This document shows, piece by piece, positions 1 through 8,143 of a DNA stretch of 47,685 nucleotides. How positions within the stretch are numbered: position 1 is the stretch's first letter; each line of letters begins with the position of its first letter. The DNA is from Firmicutes bacterium AF25-13AC (GTDB lineage: Bacteria > Bacillota > Clostridia > Lachnospirales > Lachnospiraceae), in contig QUFP01000035.1 of assembly GCA_003478935.1 (NCBI GenBank), forward strand, positions 1 through 47,685, in the 5' to 3' direction. The translations under genes were made by a program, and so were the position numbers. The notes beneath the pieces are model-generated. The model searched no databases. It worked only from the letters and a program-made list of their open reading frames with translations, and was not told the origin of the DNA.

Positions 1-189
1 ATTTCGTTCCATAATACCGAGGAGTTCATTTCCACATTGGCGCAGATGGTCGGCATCCGAAAAAATGCGTCGCTTTTCATCTTCGCTTATATCAGCTTCA
101 AACACGACAACATGTCGATTTGATTTTTTATGGAACTTACGTAATGCTTTTTGATATTCGTCTGGCTCCTGCTTTTTCCGAATCGCCAT
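1..189 (-). CDS. Probable transposase-type protein, N-terminal part (runs off the left edge)
   Basis: Sixty-three codons are visible, starting at ATG 189 after a clear AGGAG site; the rest lies beyond the window. The peptide opens with MAIRKKQEPDEYQ, is rich in Lys/Arg and contains FHKKSNRHVVVF and LRQCGNELLGIMERN. From memory this resembles the N-terminus of large transposase / TnpB-like proteins frequent in Lachnospiraceae, but no catalytic motif is in view, so the function is an inference. A good promoter lies at 281-309. It sits next to a broken methionine transporter, which fits a mobile element insertion. That a gene starts here is fairly sure; its identity is not. Confidence 0.45.
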   Translation of the reverse strand, partial: MAIRKKQEPDEYQKALRKFHKKSNRHVVVFEADISEDEKRRIFSDADHLRQCGNELLGIMERN

Positions 190-280
190 AAAACTCCTTT
201 CTTTCCCGGTAATCAACTTAGGAATCTATCGATTGCTTTTTCTTATTAATAGTGAATATATACTCCTCATTACTATAATT

Positions 281-309
281 AGTATATCATACTTTACAAG
301 AAATCACAA
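281..309 (-). promoter_or_regulatory. Promoter for the transposase-type gene
   Basis: Reading the minus strand there is a -35 TTGTGA (304-309), a 17-base spacer and a -10 TATACT (281-286). The leader to the ATG at 189 is about 85 bases. Confidence 0.5.
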
Positions 310-666
310 ACACGAAATTGATAATTGCCTGTATAATAATTCGACAAAATTCGACATCATTGTCTAATTATTCAACAAAATTTCTTAGCCTGCTAACTGA
401 CTTTTGTAATTGGTAAGAATTAGAATCGTTTAACGTCAGGCTCTCCAAACGACAGGATGTTTCATTTGATAGTTACAATGGTTATTACTATGATATTTAT
501 TGTCAGTCACGTTCTTCATCCGTCAACTGGCATTTCCCTTTAATTTCTCAATGTGCAAGTTCAAAGAATGTAATTTTTTCCCGATTTAATAGCATAAATT
601 TTTTAATTAAATGTGCCTTTTATGCTGTTAGATCTGTTATATTCAGAAGATATCGACATTAAAGAT
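310..666. other. Intergenic AT-rich stretch with an imperfect inverted repeat
   Basis: No convincing coding region is seen. Near-repeats of ATTCGACAAAATT occur around 338-380. An 11-base inverted repeat with one mismatch (588-598 and 619-629, AATAGCATAAA against TTTATGCTGTT) could form a hairpin with a 20-base loop. The stretch probably belongs to the mobile element that truncated metI, but I cannot place its ends. Confidence 0.35.
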
Positions 667-1182
667 TTAGAAAAATATTTCTTGCTTCATCCCAGGGGCA
701 AGCCCTGGGTTTTCGCCTAAAAATTTTATAACAGATCCAAGTGACTCTGGCAAAATAAATTTTGTAACAAGCTGCAGCGGTGTTGCCCCCATTGCCAGTG
801 CAGCTTCTAAAATGCCATTTCCTGTATCGAGAAGGGAATTTTCAAATAAGCGTGTCAAAAGCGGTATCGCGTTTACTGTAAGAGGCACAATTGCTGCTGT
901 TGCTCCAATTCTCGTTCCTATTAAAAACTTTGTAACTGGCATAATTGCAACCAGAAGAACAACAAATGGTGTACTTCTTACAATATTAATTATCACATTG
1001 ATGATATTATAAATCACCACATTCTGGTATAACCCGCCCTTTCTTGTAAAGATCAGCACGATTGCCAGAACAAATGCGACAATCGTTACAATAATCAGGG
1101 CTATTCCAACCATGTATAATGTCTCTGCAAATGATGTTAACAGCTTATCATTTGATATTCCAAGAAATTCTTCAAGTGCCAT
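667..1182 (-). pseudogene. metI: Truncated methionine ABC transporter permease MetI
   Basis: The product is the inner-membrane permease of the MetNIQ D/L-methionine importer. The start at 1182 has an AAGGAG site. Residues 1-155 look like MetI: membrane segments near 20-45 and 55-85, and the coupling region with EAALAMGATPLQLVTKFILPES near 125-147. The family is about 215-220 residues long. Here homology ends after SVIKF and a 16-residue foreign tail encoded by the hairpin at 684-716 follows, so the last two membrane helices are missing. The upstream metN is only a fragment, so no working transporter can be made from this locus. Confidence 0.8.
684..716 (-). mobile_element. Insertion-sequence-end-like hairpin inside truncated metI
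   Basis: A perfect 9-base-scale stem (CCCAGGGC / GCCCTGGG, 691-709) is followed on the minus strand by ATGAAGC, not a T run, so it is not a terminator. Hairpin plus GGATGAAGC resembles right ends of IS200/IS605-type elements. MetI homology stops exactly where it begins. The assignment is inference. Confidence 0.35.
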
Positions 1183-1198
1183 ATTTTTTCTCCTTTGC

Positions 1199-1332
1199 GT
1201 CTTCCTTATTGATTCTCTTTAACAGCTTGAGGATCGCTTTTGTCGTTTTTGGATCAAGTGCACTAGTTGATTCATCGCTAAGCAAAATAGATGGATCTGT
1301 TGCCAAGGCTCTTGCAATTCCTACTCTTTCTG
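1199..1332 (-). pseudogene. metN: Internal fragment of methionine transporter ATPase MetN
   Basis: About 44 codons match the stretch of MetN just after the LSGGQ signature: [13 protein letters not shown], the Walker B region [12 protein letters not shown] and [14 protein letters not shown]. The Walker A half upstream is absent and replaced by unrelated AT-rich sequence. The C-terminal half (H-loop and regulatory domain) is deleted, so the fragment runs straight into the metI ribosome binding site. It is a remnant of a metN-metI operon cut by deletions on both sides. Confidence 0.75.
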
Positions 1333-1392
1333 CACAGAAAAGATAAAATTTGTTTTCTTTTTGTTTTCTTTTCTGTTGGTTGAAAGTATAGC

Positions 1393-1422
1393 AAAAGCCC
1401 ACGATTTTCATCGTGAGCTTTT
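1393..1422 (-). terminator. Terminator-like hairpin after the ABC operon
   Basis: AAAAGCCCACGAT and ATCGTGAGCTTTT form a stem with one bulge. It has short T stretches on both strands, so it could stop transcripts coming from the transporter operon at 1614-4842. Confidence 0.5.
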
Positions 1423-1440
1423 ACTTTAACTATTTATTTT

Positions 1441-1611
1441 GATACCAGATTGCTACGTGCTTTGCACTCTCGCAATCTTCAAAAACATTCGTAATCCGCT
1501 CATTTTTCTTTGAAAAATGGCTACTTACTCATATTTTTGGCGAGTCAAGAGTTCAAAAAACCTCTTGTAAGCAAGCTTGCATCGGCTTTCTGACCTTTTG
1601 ACCCTGGTATC
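1441..1611. repeat. MITE-like 171-bp element with 8-bp terminal inverted repeats
   Basis: The stretch begins with GATACCAG and ends with CTGGTATC. Inside, a hairpin at the left end (minus-strand GATTGC..GTGCAAAGCAC..GCAATC, about 1447-1476) and a GCAAGCTTGC palindrome (1571-1580) give strong secondary structure. There is no open reading frame. Short, non-coding, hairpin-rich elements ended by inverted repeats are typical of MITEs. It lies 2 bases from the stop codon of the ATPase gene. Confidence 0.45.
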
Positions 1612-1613
1612 AT

Positions 1614-2471
1614 TTATATTTCAGCGTAATAATATCGCTGTCCTTTTTTTGTATCCATATGAAAAAATGATATATCATAAAGTTTCTTTAAATTTTCTTC
1701 ACATAGACATTCATTTGTATTTCCTGCTGCAATTACCTGCCCGTCTTTTAGCATAATCAGACGATCACAATAAATTCCAGCCAGATTGATATCATGAAGC
1801 ACCATAAGCACAGATACGCCTTCCTGTCTGTTTAATTCCAAAAGCGTCTGCATGATTTCAATTTGGTTTTTAATGTCAAGGCTTGCAATCGGTTCATCAA
1901 GAAGCATCCAGGGTGTGGTTTGTGCTACTGAGCGTGCAATCACAATCTTTTGTTTTTCGCCGCCGCTTAAGACAGCAAATTTTTTATCCTTAAGTCTATT
2001 TGCTTTGGTGAGCGAAAAAGCGCGTGAAACTGCTTCTTTATCATTAACAGATGTTCCCAAAAAGCGTCCCTGATATGGTGTACGCCCTGTCATAACGATC
2101 TCCTCTGCCGTAAAGTCTGTCTCAAGATCTGTTTTCTGCGGCACAAAGGATAACAGCCTTGCAAGCTTTTTTCGCGAATAATCGTCAGCCGGCACATCAC
2201 CAATTTTCATACTTTCTTTACTCTCTGTTTTTAAAAATGCGAGTACATGACGCAGAAAGCTCGATTTCCCGGCTCCGTTTGGCCCGATAATTCCATAGAT
2301 ATGACCTGGTTCAAGAGTAAGCGTGATATCTTTTAAAATTGGATGATCCATCCCTTCTGGTGTCCAAGTTAAATGATTGCTTACAATGTCTACTGATTTG
2401 ATTGAATTCATTCCTAGTGCAGATTCTTTTTTGCCTCTTTGCCCACTAAAACACATTTTCTCTTTTTTCAT
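1614..2471 (-). CDS. Iron-siderophore/cobalamin-type ABC transporter ATPase
   Basis: Energises uptake of a metal chelate (siderophore, haem or cobalamin) as the cytoplasmic subunit of a FecCDE/BtuCD-type importer. The 285 residues hold Walker A GPNGAGKSS near residue 63, the Q-loop near SFVPQK, signature LSGGEKQK, Walker B WMLLDEP and the switch histidine in VLHDIN. Length is normal for the family (250-280) with about 20 extra N-terminal residues. The start at 2471 overlaps the permease stop by four bases (ATGA) and has an AGAGG site eight bases upstream, so it is translationally coupled. It is the last gene of a three-gene operon. The substrate cannot be told from sequence; no cobalamin riboswitch precedes the operon. 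Confidence 0.88.
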   Translation of the reverse strand: MKKEKMCFSGQRGKKESALGMNSIKSVDIVSNHLTWTPEGMDHPILKDITLTLEPGHIYGIIGPNGAGKSSFLRHVLAFLKTESKESMKIGDVPADDYSRKKLARLLSFVPQKTDLETDFTAEEIVMTGRTPYQGRFLGTSVNDKEAVSRAFSLTKANRLKDKKFAVLSGGEKQKIVIARSVAQTTPWMLLDEPIASLDIKNQIEIMQTLLELNRQEGVSVLMVLHDINLAGIYCDRLIMLKDGQVIAAGNTNECLCEENLKKLYDISFFHMDTKKGQRYYYAEI

Positions 2472-3502
2472 GCCATCTTCCTCTTAATAAGCAGAATCAA
2501 ATATGGTGCCCCGACAATTGCTGTCAGCACACCAACTGGCAGTTCTCCCGGTGCAGTCACAGTACGCGCTAACGTATCGCAAATCATCAAGAAAAATCCG
2601 CCTCCAAGAATCGCCCCAGGCAAAATTCTTCGATAATCATCACCAAGCAAAAATCGTACAATATGAGGAATCACTAGTCCGACAAAACCAATCACACCGC
2701 TGACGGAAACACATGCGGCAACCATCACCGATACTACTAAAATCAAAATTCGGCGTATACGCGCTGTCTCGATACCAAGACTCTGTGCCGTCTCCTCACC
2801 CATCGCCATCAAATTCAGATCCTTTGACAAGACAATGCAGACACAAAGACAAACCATTTCACAGATCGCCACATAACAAACCTTCACCCACACTGCAGCT
2901 GAAAAGCTTCCCATCGTCCACAGATAGACTTGTTCAATCTTATCATGATTAAGAGACATAAGAAGTGACATCACAGCTGAAAAAAACGTACTGATTGCCG
3001 TTCCTGTAAGAAGGATACCTATTGTCTTTGCTCCCTTTTTCATGCCTCCAATCAAATATACTAGCATAATTGTTAAAATCGCACCAATAAAAGCACACAC
3101 ACCAATAGTTCCAATCCCCAAAACACTCACCTGTACACCAAAAAGAATAGCAATCGTTGCGCCAAGTGCGGCACCTGAGGATACACCTAAAATATGCGGA
3201 TCAGCGAGTGGATTTTGAAAAATCCCCTGAAACACGCCTCCCGCTGCCGAAAGTCCTGCACCAACAAGTGCTGCAAGCAAAACTCGAGGCAGGCGAACCT
3301 GCAAAATTATATAGCGCTGCATCGTGCTATACGCTGATATATCCACAAATTGACCTATACCTGGAATACCAGACAGCGCAAGCTTAATGCTCCCTATTAT
3401 GCCAATCTCTGCAGATCCAACACTTAGGGAAATGGCAGCTCCCACAAAAAGAAGAGCTGCCATGCAAACATAAATATACAAATATGTTTTTTTCTTTTCC
3501 AT
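2468..3502 (-). CDS. FecCD-family ABC transporter permease
   Basis: Membrane channel of the metal-chelate importer. The 344-residue protein has about ten hydrophobic segments, beginning with a helix at residues 7-27. It carries family hallmarks: RLPRVLLAALVGAGLSAAGGVFQGIFQNPLADPHILGV near 70-107 (quoted in part), GVIGFVGLVIPHIVR near 265-280 (the ATPase coupling region) and a C-terminal GELPVGVLTAIVGAP. Length is typical (330-350). The start ATG overlaps the binding-protein stop codon by one base (TAATG) and has a poor ribosome site of its own, indicating coupling. Confidence 0.92.
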   Translation of the reverse strand: MEKKKTYLYIYVCMAALLFVGAAISLSVGSAEIGIIGSIKLALSGIPGIGQFVDISAYSTMQRYIILQVRLPRVLLAALVGAGLSAAGGVFQGIFQNPLADPHILGVSSGAALGATIAILFGVQVSVLGIGTIGVCAFIGAILTIMLVYLIGGMKKGAKTIGILLTGTAISTFFSAVMSLLMSLNHDKIEQVYLWTMGSFSAAVWVKVCYVAICEMVCLCVCIVLSKDLNLMAMGEETAQSLGIETARIRRILILVVSVMVAACVSVSGVIGFVGLVIPHIVRFLLGDDYRRILPGAILGGGFFLMICDTLARTVTAPGELPVGVLTAIVGAPYLILLIKRKMA

Positions 3503-4842
3503 TACTTTACTAATGCTGCCTTTACGTAAGCAACCTCATCGGCTTTTGCGTTACAGTTAAAGATCTGACCAAGTGTGATTACAGCTTCATCATCTTCTGC
3601 ATCAACATAGATAACAGGAATATTGGCATCGTCAAACTTTGCCTTTTCCTCAGCAGAATACTCGGCATCTGCAACAACAACTGCCGGAGCCTCTAAAACA
3701 ATGTCCTCAACACTTTTTTGTTCATACTCGGCATCCTCACTAACTACACCGATTTCCTTTAACAGATCGAAAACTTCCTCGCTTGCAGCGTAAACGCTCT
3801 CTGGGCAAGATTCGATATTGTACTCTACAACACCGCTTTTTACATTAACCGGATACTCGGTCTCTGATGGGAAGCACTCTGGATGAAGCATCTGTGCTAA
3901 CTCTACAACAGCATCTGCATTTCTCGGTCCCTGACGATCAAGCATGTTAGTATCAATAGTCTCTACAAAACCATTCTTTACTGCACTCAGCTCAGTATAC
4001 GGATCTGTTGTGCAGAAACCTTCCTCATTATAAGCATTTAAGATAACATACTGCGGATCCTTCTCCAGAAGTGTCTCTGTGGAATATGACCATCCCTCCA
4101 CATCTGATGCAATGTTGTCACCGCCTGCCGCTGTCAGAATACCATTTACGAAAGTATCTCCTCCAGCTGTATAATCGCCGTACTCACCGTATCCAACTAC
4201 ATAATAAACTGTCGGATTCTCATCAGCATTTGCCAGACGATCAGAAACATAGTCCATCTTTGTCTGCATTTCATCAACGGTCTTTTCTGCTGCTTCTTCA
4301 CAGTTTACAGCCTCGCCAACCAAACTGATCATATCATAAACGCCTTCCATATCGCCCTCATCATAGAGATACAAAACAGGAACACCAGCATCATCAAGCT
4401 GCTTTACTGCATCATCTGAAAAATGAGTAGAGGCAAGAACCAAATCTGGCTCCAGGCTTAAAATCTTCTCAATATCTGCATTTGAAATACTGCCAACAGA
4501 CTCAACCTCGCTGACTGCTGCCGGATAATCGCAGTAATCGGTTCTTCCGACTAATTTATCACCTGCACCGATTGCATACAGAATCTCTGTCATATTGGGT
4601 CCCATGGATACAATCTTTTCAGGCTCCTCATTAATTGTAATTTCAGTGCCGTCTGTTCCTGTTAATGTAAGCGGATAGCTAACCTCGCCAGACTCCTCAG
4701 ATTCGCCTGCCTCAGATACTGCTTCTGTCGCTGATTCAGACTTAGCTTCGCTGCTTGCCTCCTTTGCTGCCAATACAGATGTACTTGACGCCACAAGTGC
4801 TCCACACATAATAATTGCCTGCATCTTCTGATACTTTCTCAT
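3502..4842 (-). CDS. Metal-chelate ABC transporter substrate-binding protein with an extra C-terminal lobe
   Basis: Captures a siderophore/haem/cobalamin-type ligand outside the membrane. I place the start at ATG 4842, because TTAGGAG lies four bases upstream; an in-frame ATG 33 bases earlier lacks a site. The N-terminus is a signal peptide (charged MRKYQK, hydrophobic run, SSTSVLAA) without an obvious lipobox Cys, then a Ser/Glu linker to about residue 60. The BtuF/FecB-like domain follows: KIVSMGPNMTEILYAIG, then GRTDYCDYP. The family is normally about 300 residues; here the last ~75 residues (from about 370) repeat the N-lobe pattern IEKILSLEPDLVLA... as VEDIVLEAPAVVVA..., a partial internal duplication. 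First gene of the operon. Confidence 0.87.
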   Translation of the reverse strand: MRKYQKMQAIIMCGALVASSTSVLAAKEASSEAKSESATEAVSEAGESEESGEVSYPLTLTGTDGTEITINEEPEKIVSMGPNMTEILYAIGAGDKLVGRTDYCDYPAAVSEVESVGSISNADIEKILSLEPDLVLASTHFSDDAVKQLDDAGVPVLYLYDEGDMEGVYDMISLVGEAVNCEEAAEKTVDEMQTKMDYVSDRLANADENPTVYYVVGYGEYGDYTAGGDTFVNGILTAAGGDNIASDVEGWSYSTETLLEKDPQYVILNAYNEEGFCTTDPYTELSAVKNGFVETIDTNMLDRQGPRNADAVVELAQMLHPECFPSETEYPVNVKSGVVEYNIESCPESVYAASEEVFDLLKEIGVVSEDAEYEQKSVEDIVLEAPAVVVADAEYSAEEKAKFDDANIPVIYVDAEDDEAVITLGQIFNCNAKADEVAYVKAALVK

Positions 4843-4894
4843 AAAACTCCTAACTGCAGATTTTTTCTGCATCACATATTCTTTTGCGCTCTAT

Positions 4895-4923
4895 ATTATA
4901 ACGAACTATGGCCTGTATTTCAA
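4895..4923 (-). promoter_or_regulatory. Promoter of the metal-chelate transporter operon
   Basis: Near-consensus sigma-A promoter on the minus strand: TTGAAA (4918-4923), 17-base spacer, TATAAT (4895-4900). The leader to ATG 4842 is about 45 bases, which leaves no room for a riboswitch. I see no clear Fur box. Confidence 0.8.
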
Positions 4924-5028
4924 GCAAATTATTTTGACTCCTAGTTTTGACAAAACCTTATCTTATTTCATATGGCATGATTAACATATCACAAATGGAA
5001 TGAAGCGGCAGCATTGACAATTACAAAA

Positions 5029-6321
5029 CTATCTTTTTACGCCAACTAATTTGCAAAGCTTTTCCATTACGACGTCTCTCCAATTCGAATTTCTTATTTC
5101 ATCCTGCAACAGTTCCCTCCACTTCTCATCATTCACAATATTATCTTCATATCGTGCTTTCTGCCACTCTGTCTCTTTAAGAACACAGAATACATTATTA
5201 GCAAAATGAAAATTTTCTCCTTCATCAAAGCAGCAAATTTGTATCGGATTTTCATTATAAAACAGATTTCCATACCATTCTGCTAAAATTCCCTGATCAT
5301 ATACGGCAATGCCTCTTCCATCTCTCATACTGATATTGTAGCGCAGAATGGTCTTTTCACAGTCTCTATTGTGATTAAGCTTCATGCAGTCCAGCCAAAA
5401 TCCACCTTCATTGTCATGCGAATAGTTATACTGAAATACTGTAGTCCCCGCAGTTCCCCAATCCGTATCAAATGCTGTTCCATCATTTTCAAACATTCTG
5501 GTTCGTGCCACTTCATTTCGCTGAATCAGCGCATCCCGTGTCGCGCAAACCCAGATACCAGCAATCAGCTGGGTATCTTCAAGTGTACCAAGTGCTCCTG
5601 CATCAAAACAAACATTACTATCAATCAGCGGTGATATGCAATTTGCCACAATAACTCCATCTGATCCAGTTCGTTCAATCCTATTTCCACGCACAACTAC
5701 ATGTGTATGATGAATATCATTTATAAAATCTTCCTGCTGATTTACACGTATACCACTTGTTCTAACATCGTGAATGTAGTTATTACTAATAACGATGTCA
5801 TGAAGATGATCTTGAGCTGATGTACGACCTGGAAATGTAACATACACAGCCCCATTCCAATACATGCTCTGGTATGCTGGCATTGCCCGTCGATTTTCAC
5901 CGTCTACCTCAAAGATTTCACAATCTGAAATTTCGATTCCTGCTGTAATTCCCTCTGGCTTTGCACTAATGCAAATTCCCTGACGCACACATCTTTCGCT
6001 GCTATGATTACAAATACGAAGTCCCTTTACTTTCCAATAGCTCACTCCATCAAGTAATATCGCTGCATATGCACCATCTCCATCAATCAAAGGTGCTTCT
6101 CCGTCCCCATAAACACCAACCTGCGCAAAATTAAAACGATCTCCATCTCCATGAAGGCAAAGCATTCCCTTCCACACACATCCACATTTCAAAAGCAGTT
6201 TGTCTCCTTCTCCAAACACAATCCGATTTGCAGCTTCAAGACTTTTTAACGCTTCGTCTGGCGTAATTCCATTATTTTTATCATTTCCATTAACAGCATC
6301 CAAATAAAATATTCTTCCCAT
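5029..6321 (-). CDS. Cytoplasmic right-handed parallel beta-helix protein, probable carbohydrate-active enzyme
   Basis: About 430 residues. It opens with YLDAVNGNDKNNGITPDEALKS (in part), a form common at the start of pectate-lyase-like beta-helix proteins. Successive coils follow: IEISDCEIFEV, IVISNNYIHDVRTSGIRV, VVVRGNRIERTGSDGVIV, ISPLIDSNVCFDAG, ALIQRNEVART, TTVFQYNYSHDNEGG, TILRYNISMRDGRG and FHFANNVF. No signal peptide is present, so it acts in the cytosol, on imported oligosaccharide judging from its operon. The start at 6321 is chosen because AGAGG lies nine bases upstream; the ATG nine bases earlier abuts the site. Last gene of the sugar operon, 19 bases after the previous stop. The fold call is good; lyase, hydrolase or epimerase cannot be decided. 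Confidence 0.8.
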   Translation of the reverse strand: MGRIFYLDAVNGNDKNNGITPDEALKSLEAANRIVFGEGDKLLLKCGCVWKGMLCLHGDGDRFNFAQVGVYGDGEAPLIDGDGAYAAILLDGVSYWKVKGLRICNHSSERCVRQGICISAKPEGITAGIEISDCEIFEVDGENRRAMPAYQSMYWNGAVYVTFPGRTSAQDHLHDIVISNNYIHDVRTSGIRVNQQEDFINDIHHTHVVVRGNRIERTGSDGVIVANCISPLIDSNVCFDAGALGTLEDTQLIAGIWVCATRDALIQRNEVARTRMFENDGTAFDTDWGTAGTTVFQYNYSHDNEGGFWLDCMKLNHNRDCEKTILRYNISMRDGRGIAVYDQGILAEWYGNLFYNENPIQICCFDEGENFHFANNVFCVLKETEWQKARYEDNIVNDEKWRELLQDEIRNSNWRDVVMEKLCKLVGVKR

Positions 6322-6340
6322 ATTTCGCATCCTCTTCTAT

Positions 6341-8143
6341 TTACTCAATTTTCGCACCAACTTTTCTTACGATATCCATTCGAAAAGCTCCAGGCCATGC
6401 AACTAGCCAGTTTGACGCACTTCCCATTACCGATTGGCGTGACAATTCAAAACTTTCATCCTGACTTCCCTTTGGTCTTACATGGCCATCTATAATCATC
6501 GTTCCATCTGATACATGCTGGCAGCCATTTCTCCATATTGCTTTTGCCCTTTCAATCCATCTTGTCTGACCAGTTTGTTCTCCCAACTCATATAACTCTG
6601 GCACATAAGATAATGCAAATGAATCCATTCCTTCATGCACAGTCGATACAAGAGTACCACCAAATGAATCATATCCAGTTTTTCCAAGTGTTGTTTCTTT
6701 AGAAAATTTTTCGGTACAGGAATACTGCCATGTTGAAAGGTACCACGCGGCATTTTCAGCAAGTACTAGCCATTCCTCTGATTTATCTTCACGATACATA
6801 CTTACTGCACCTTTTAACAGTGGAATTGCTGATTCCTTATCAATTGAGAAAATATCAAGTGCTCCTGCTGTCGTAAAGCCCTGCTCAGTCAATTCTTTTC
6901 CATACCAGCGTAGTGCTTTTTTCGCTGCCTTTAAATAGACCTGATTTTTGCTTCTTCGATAGCCTTCCACTAACGGAAGTGCAAGAAATGCTCCAACTGA
7001 CCCTTCTTCAATTGCCACACTTCCGTCTTCATGCCAACACTTTGCAAATGCCCCGCTTTCTTTCTGGACACGAACCGCAAAGTCGCAAATTGCAAATGCA
7101 GCATCCAGATATAATTTTCGTTCTTCTTTTAGCTTTACAGATAAATCATATGCATCAAAAAATTCAACTCCTGCTGTTCCAAGATTACATGCCTCCAGGT
7201 AGCGCACTTGTCCTGGATCATAATAGCTGTGGACAACACCAATAGGAAGAGATGCATATTTTATCCACGAATCCAATACGGCAAATCCCATACGACGAGC
7301 TTCCATATCTTCCGGATGTTTAATTGCTTCGCATAGTAATTCATTTGCCAATAATGCATTCTGTCCACACCACCCAATTTCATATTTATTATATCTACGC
7401 TTTTCCCAGTTTTCATTTTCCCATGCCAATCCGATGTTAAATCCGCAAAAGCCATCGGCTTCTTCTGTATAAAGCGATTTTGCATAATCAATTCCGTATG
7501 ACCATACCTCTGTTAATGAAAGTGGATTTTTTGATATCGCATAATTTTGTTTCCATGAAAAGTCAAGTACACGATGATATCCGGCTCTTTGCTGTGGATG
7601 CTCCTCAAAAACAATCCATACGCAAAATTCCGTTCTTGGCTCCATCTTTGTCTGGAATGCATCTGCATACCGATACAAACGAAGCTGTTTGGGTGACTCT
7701 TCTTCTGGCCATAAAATACGATGTACCATTTGCTTAGAATTTTTTTTGTAAAACAGGCTACAGGATTCTCCATCATTTGCTTTTCCAATAAGTGATACAC
7801 TTATTTTTTCATCCTGTGACATTGTCATCGCAGGAATAGCTGCGCGGTGCCAGCCATATACCCATGGTACTCCATTATATCGATCTCCTTCATACTCGCA
7901 AAATGTACCAAATCCATTTCCATTATAATTAATTCCTGGAATCAAATAAAATTCACTTGAATAACAAGTTTCCAATTCCATGCACATTTTCTTGACTGGC
8001 TTACACTGACGCCTCCACTCAAAAATTCCATCTTCAAGTATTGTTAATGTATCCTCTGCATCACTGCATCCTATTAACCTTGCAATCTGTATCTCACCAG
8101 AAAAAAATAATATATCCTGTCCTTTTTTCATATATCGTATCAT
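6341..8143 (-). CDS. Putative carbohydrate-active enzyme with alpha-toroid domain (paralogue B), family not recognised
   Basis: A 600-residue protein without signal peptide. The first ~190 residues look beta-rich. From about 205 to the end, helix-forming segments with aromatic/glycine turns suggest an (alpha/alpha) toroid as in many sugar hydrolases and lyases. Prominent motifs are KYEIGWCGQNA near 255, SYYDPG, LEACNLGTAG, GSVGAFLALPL, GYDSFGG, MDSFAL and RPKGSQDE. I do not recognise the family; it does not read like GH88/GH105 or GH127. The start at ATG 8143 is supported by AGGAGG seven bases upstream and overlaps the stop of the paralogous upstream gene by four bases (ATGA). Gene content suggests that it cleaves an imported oligosaccharide. 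Confidence 0.6.
   Translation of the reverse strand: MIRYMKKGQDILFFSGEIQIARLIGCSDAEDTLTILEDGIFEWRRQCKPVKKMCMELETCYSSEFYLIPGINYNGNGFGTFCEYEGDRYNGVPWVYGWHRAAIPAMTMSQDEKISVSLIGKANDGESCSLFYKKNSKQMVHRILWPEEESPKQLRLYRYADAFQTKMEPRTEFCVWIVFEEHPQQRAGYHRVLDFSWKQNYAISKNPLSLTEVWSYGIDYAKSLYTEEADGFCGFNIGLAWENENWEKRRYNKYEIGWCGQNALLANELLCEAIKHPEDMEARRMGFAVLDSWIKYASLPIGVVHSYYDPGQVRYLEACNLGTAGVEFFDAYDLSVKLKEERKLYLDAAFAICDFAVRVQKESGAFAKCWHEDGSVAIEEGSVGAFLALPLVEGYRRSKNQVYLKAAKKALRWYGKELTEQGFTTAGALDIFSIDKESAIPLLKGAVSMYREDKSEEWLVLAENAAWYLSTWQYSCTEKFSKETTLGKTGYDSFGGTLVSTVHEGMDSFALSYVPELYELGEQTGQTRWIERAKAIWRNGCQHVSDGTMIIDGHVRPKGSQDESFELSRQSVMGSASNWLVAWPGAFRMDIVRKVGAKIE

Noticed and set aside
4843..5028. Cobalamin riboswitch or Fur box before the BtuF/FecB-type operon
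   Set aside because: The promoter lies only about 55 bases from the start codon, so no aptamer fits, and no good Fur palindrome is seen.
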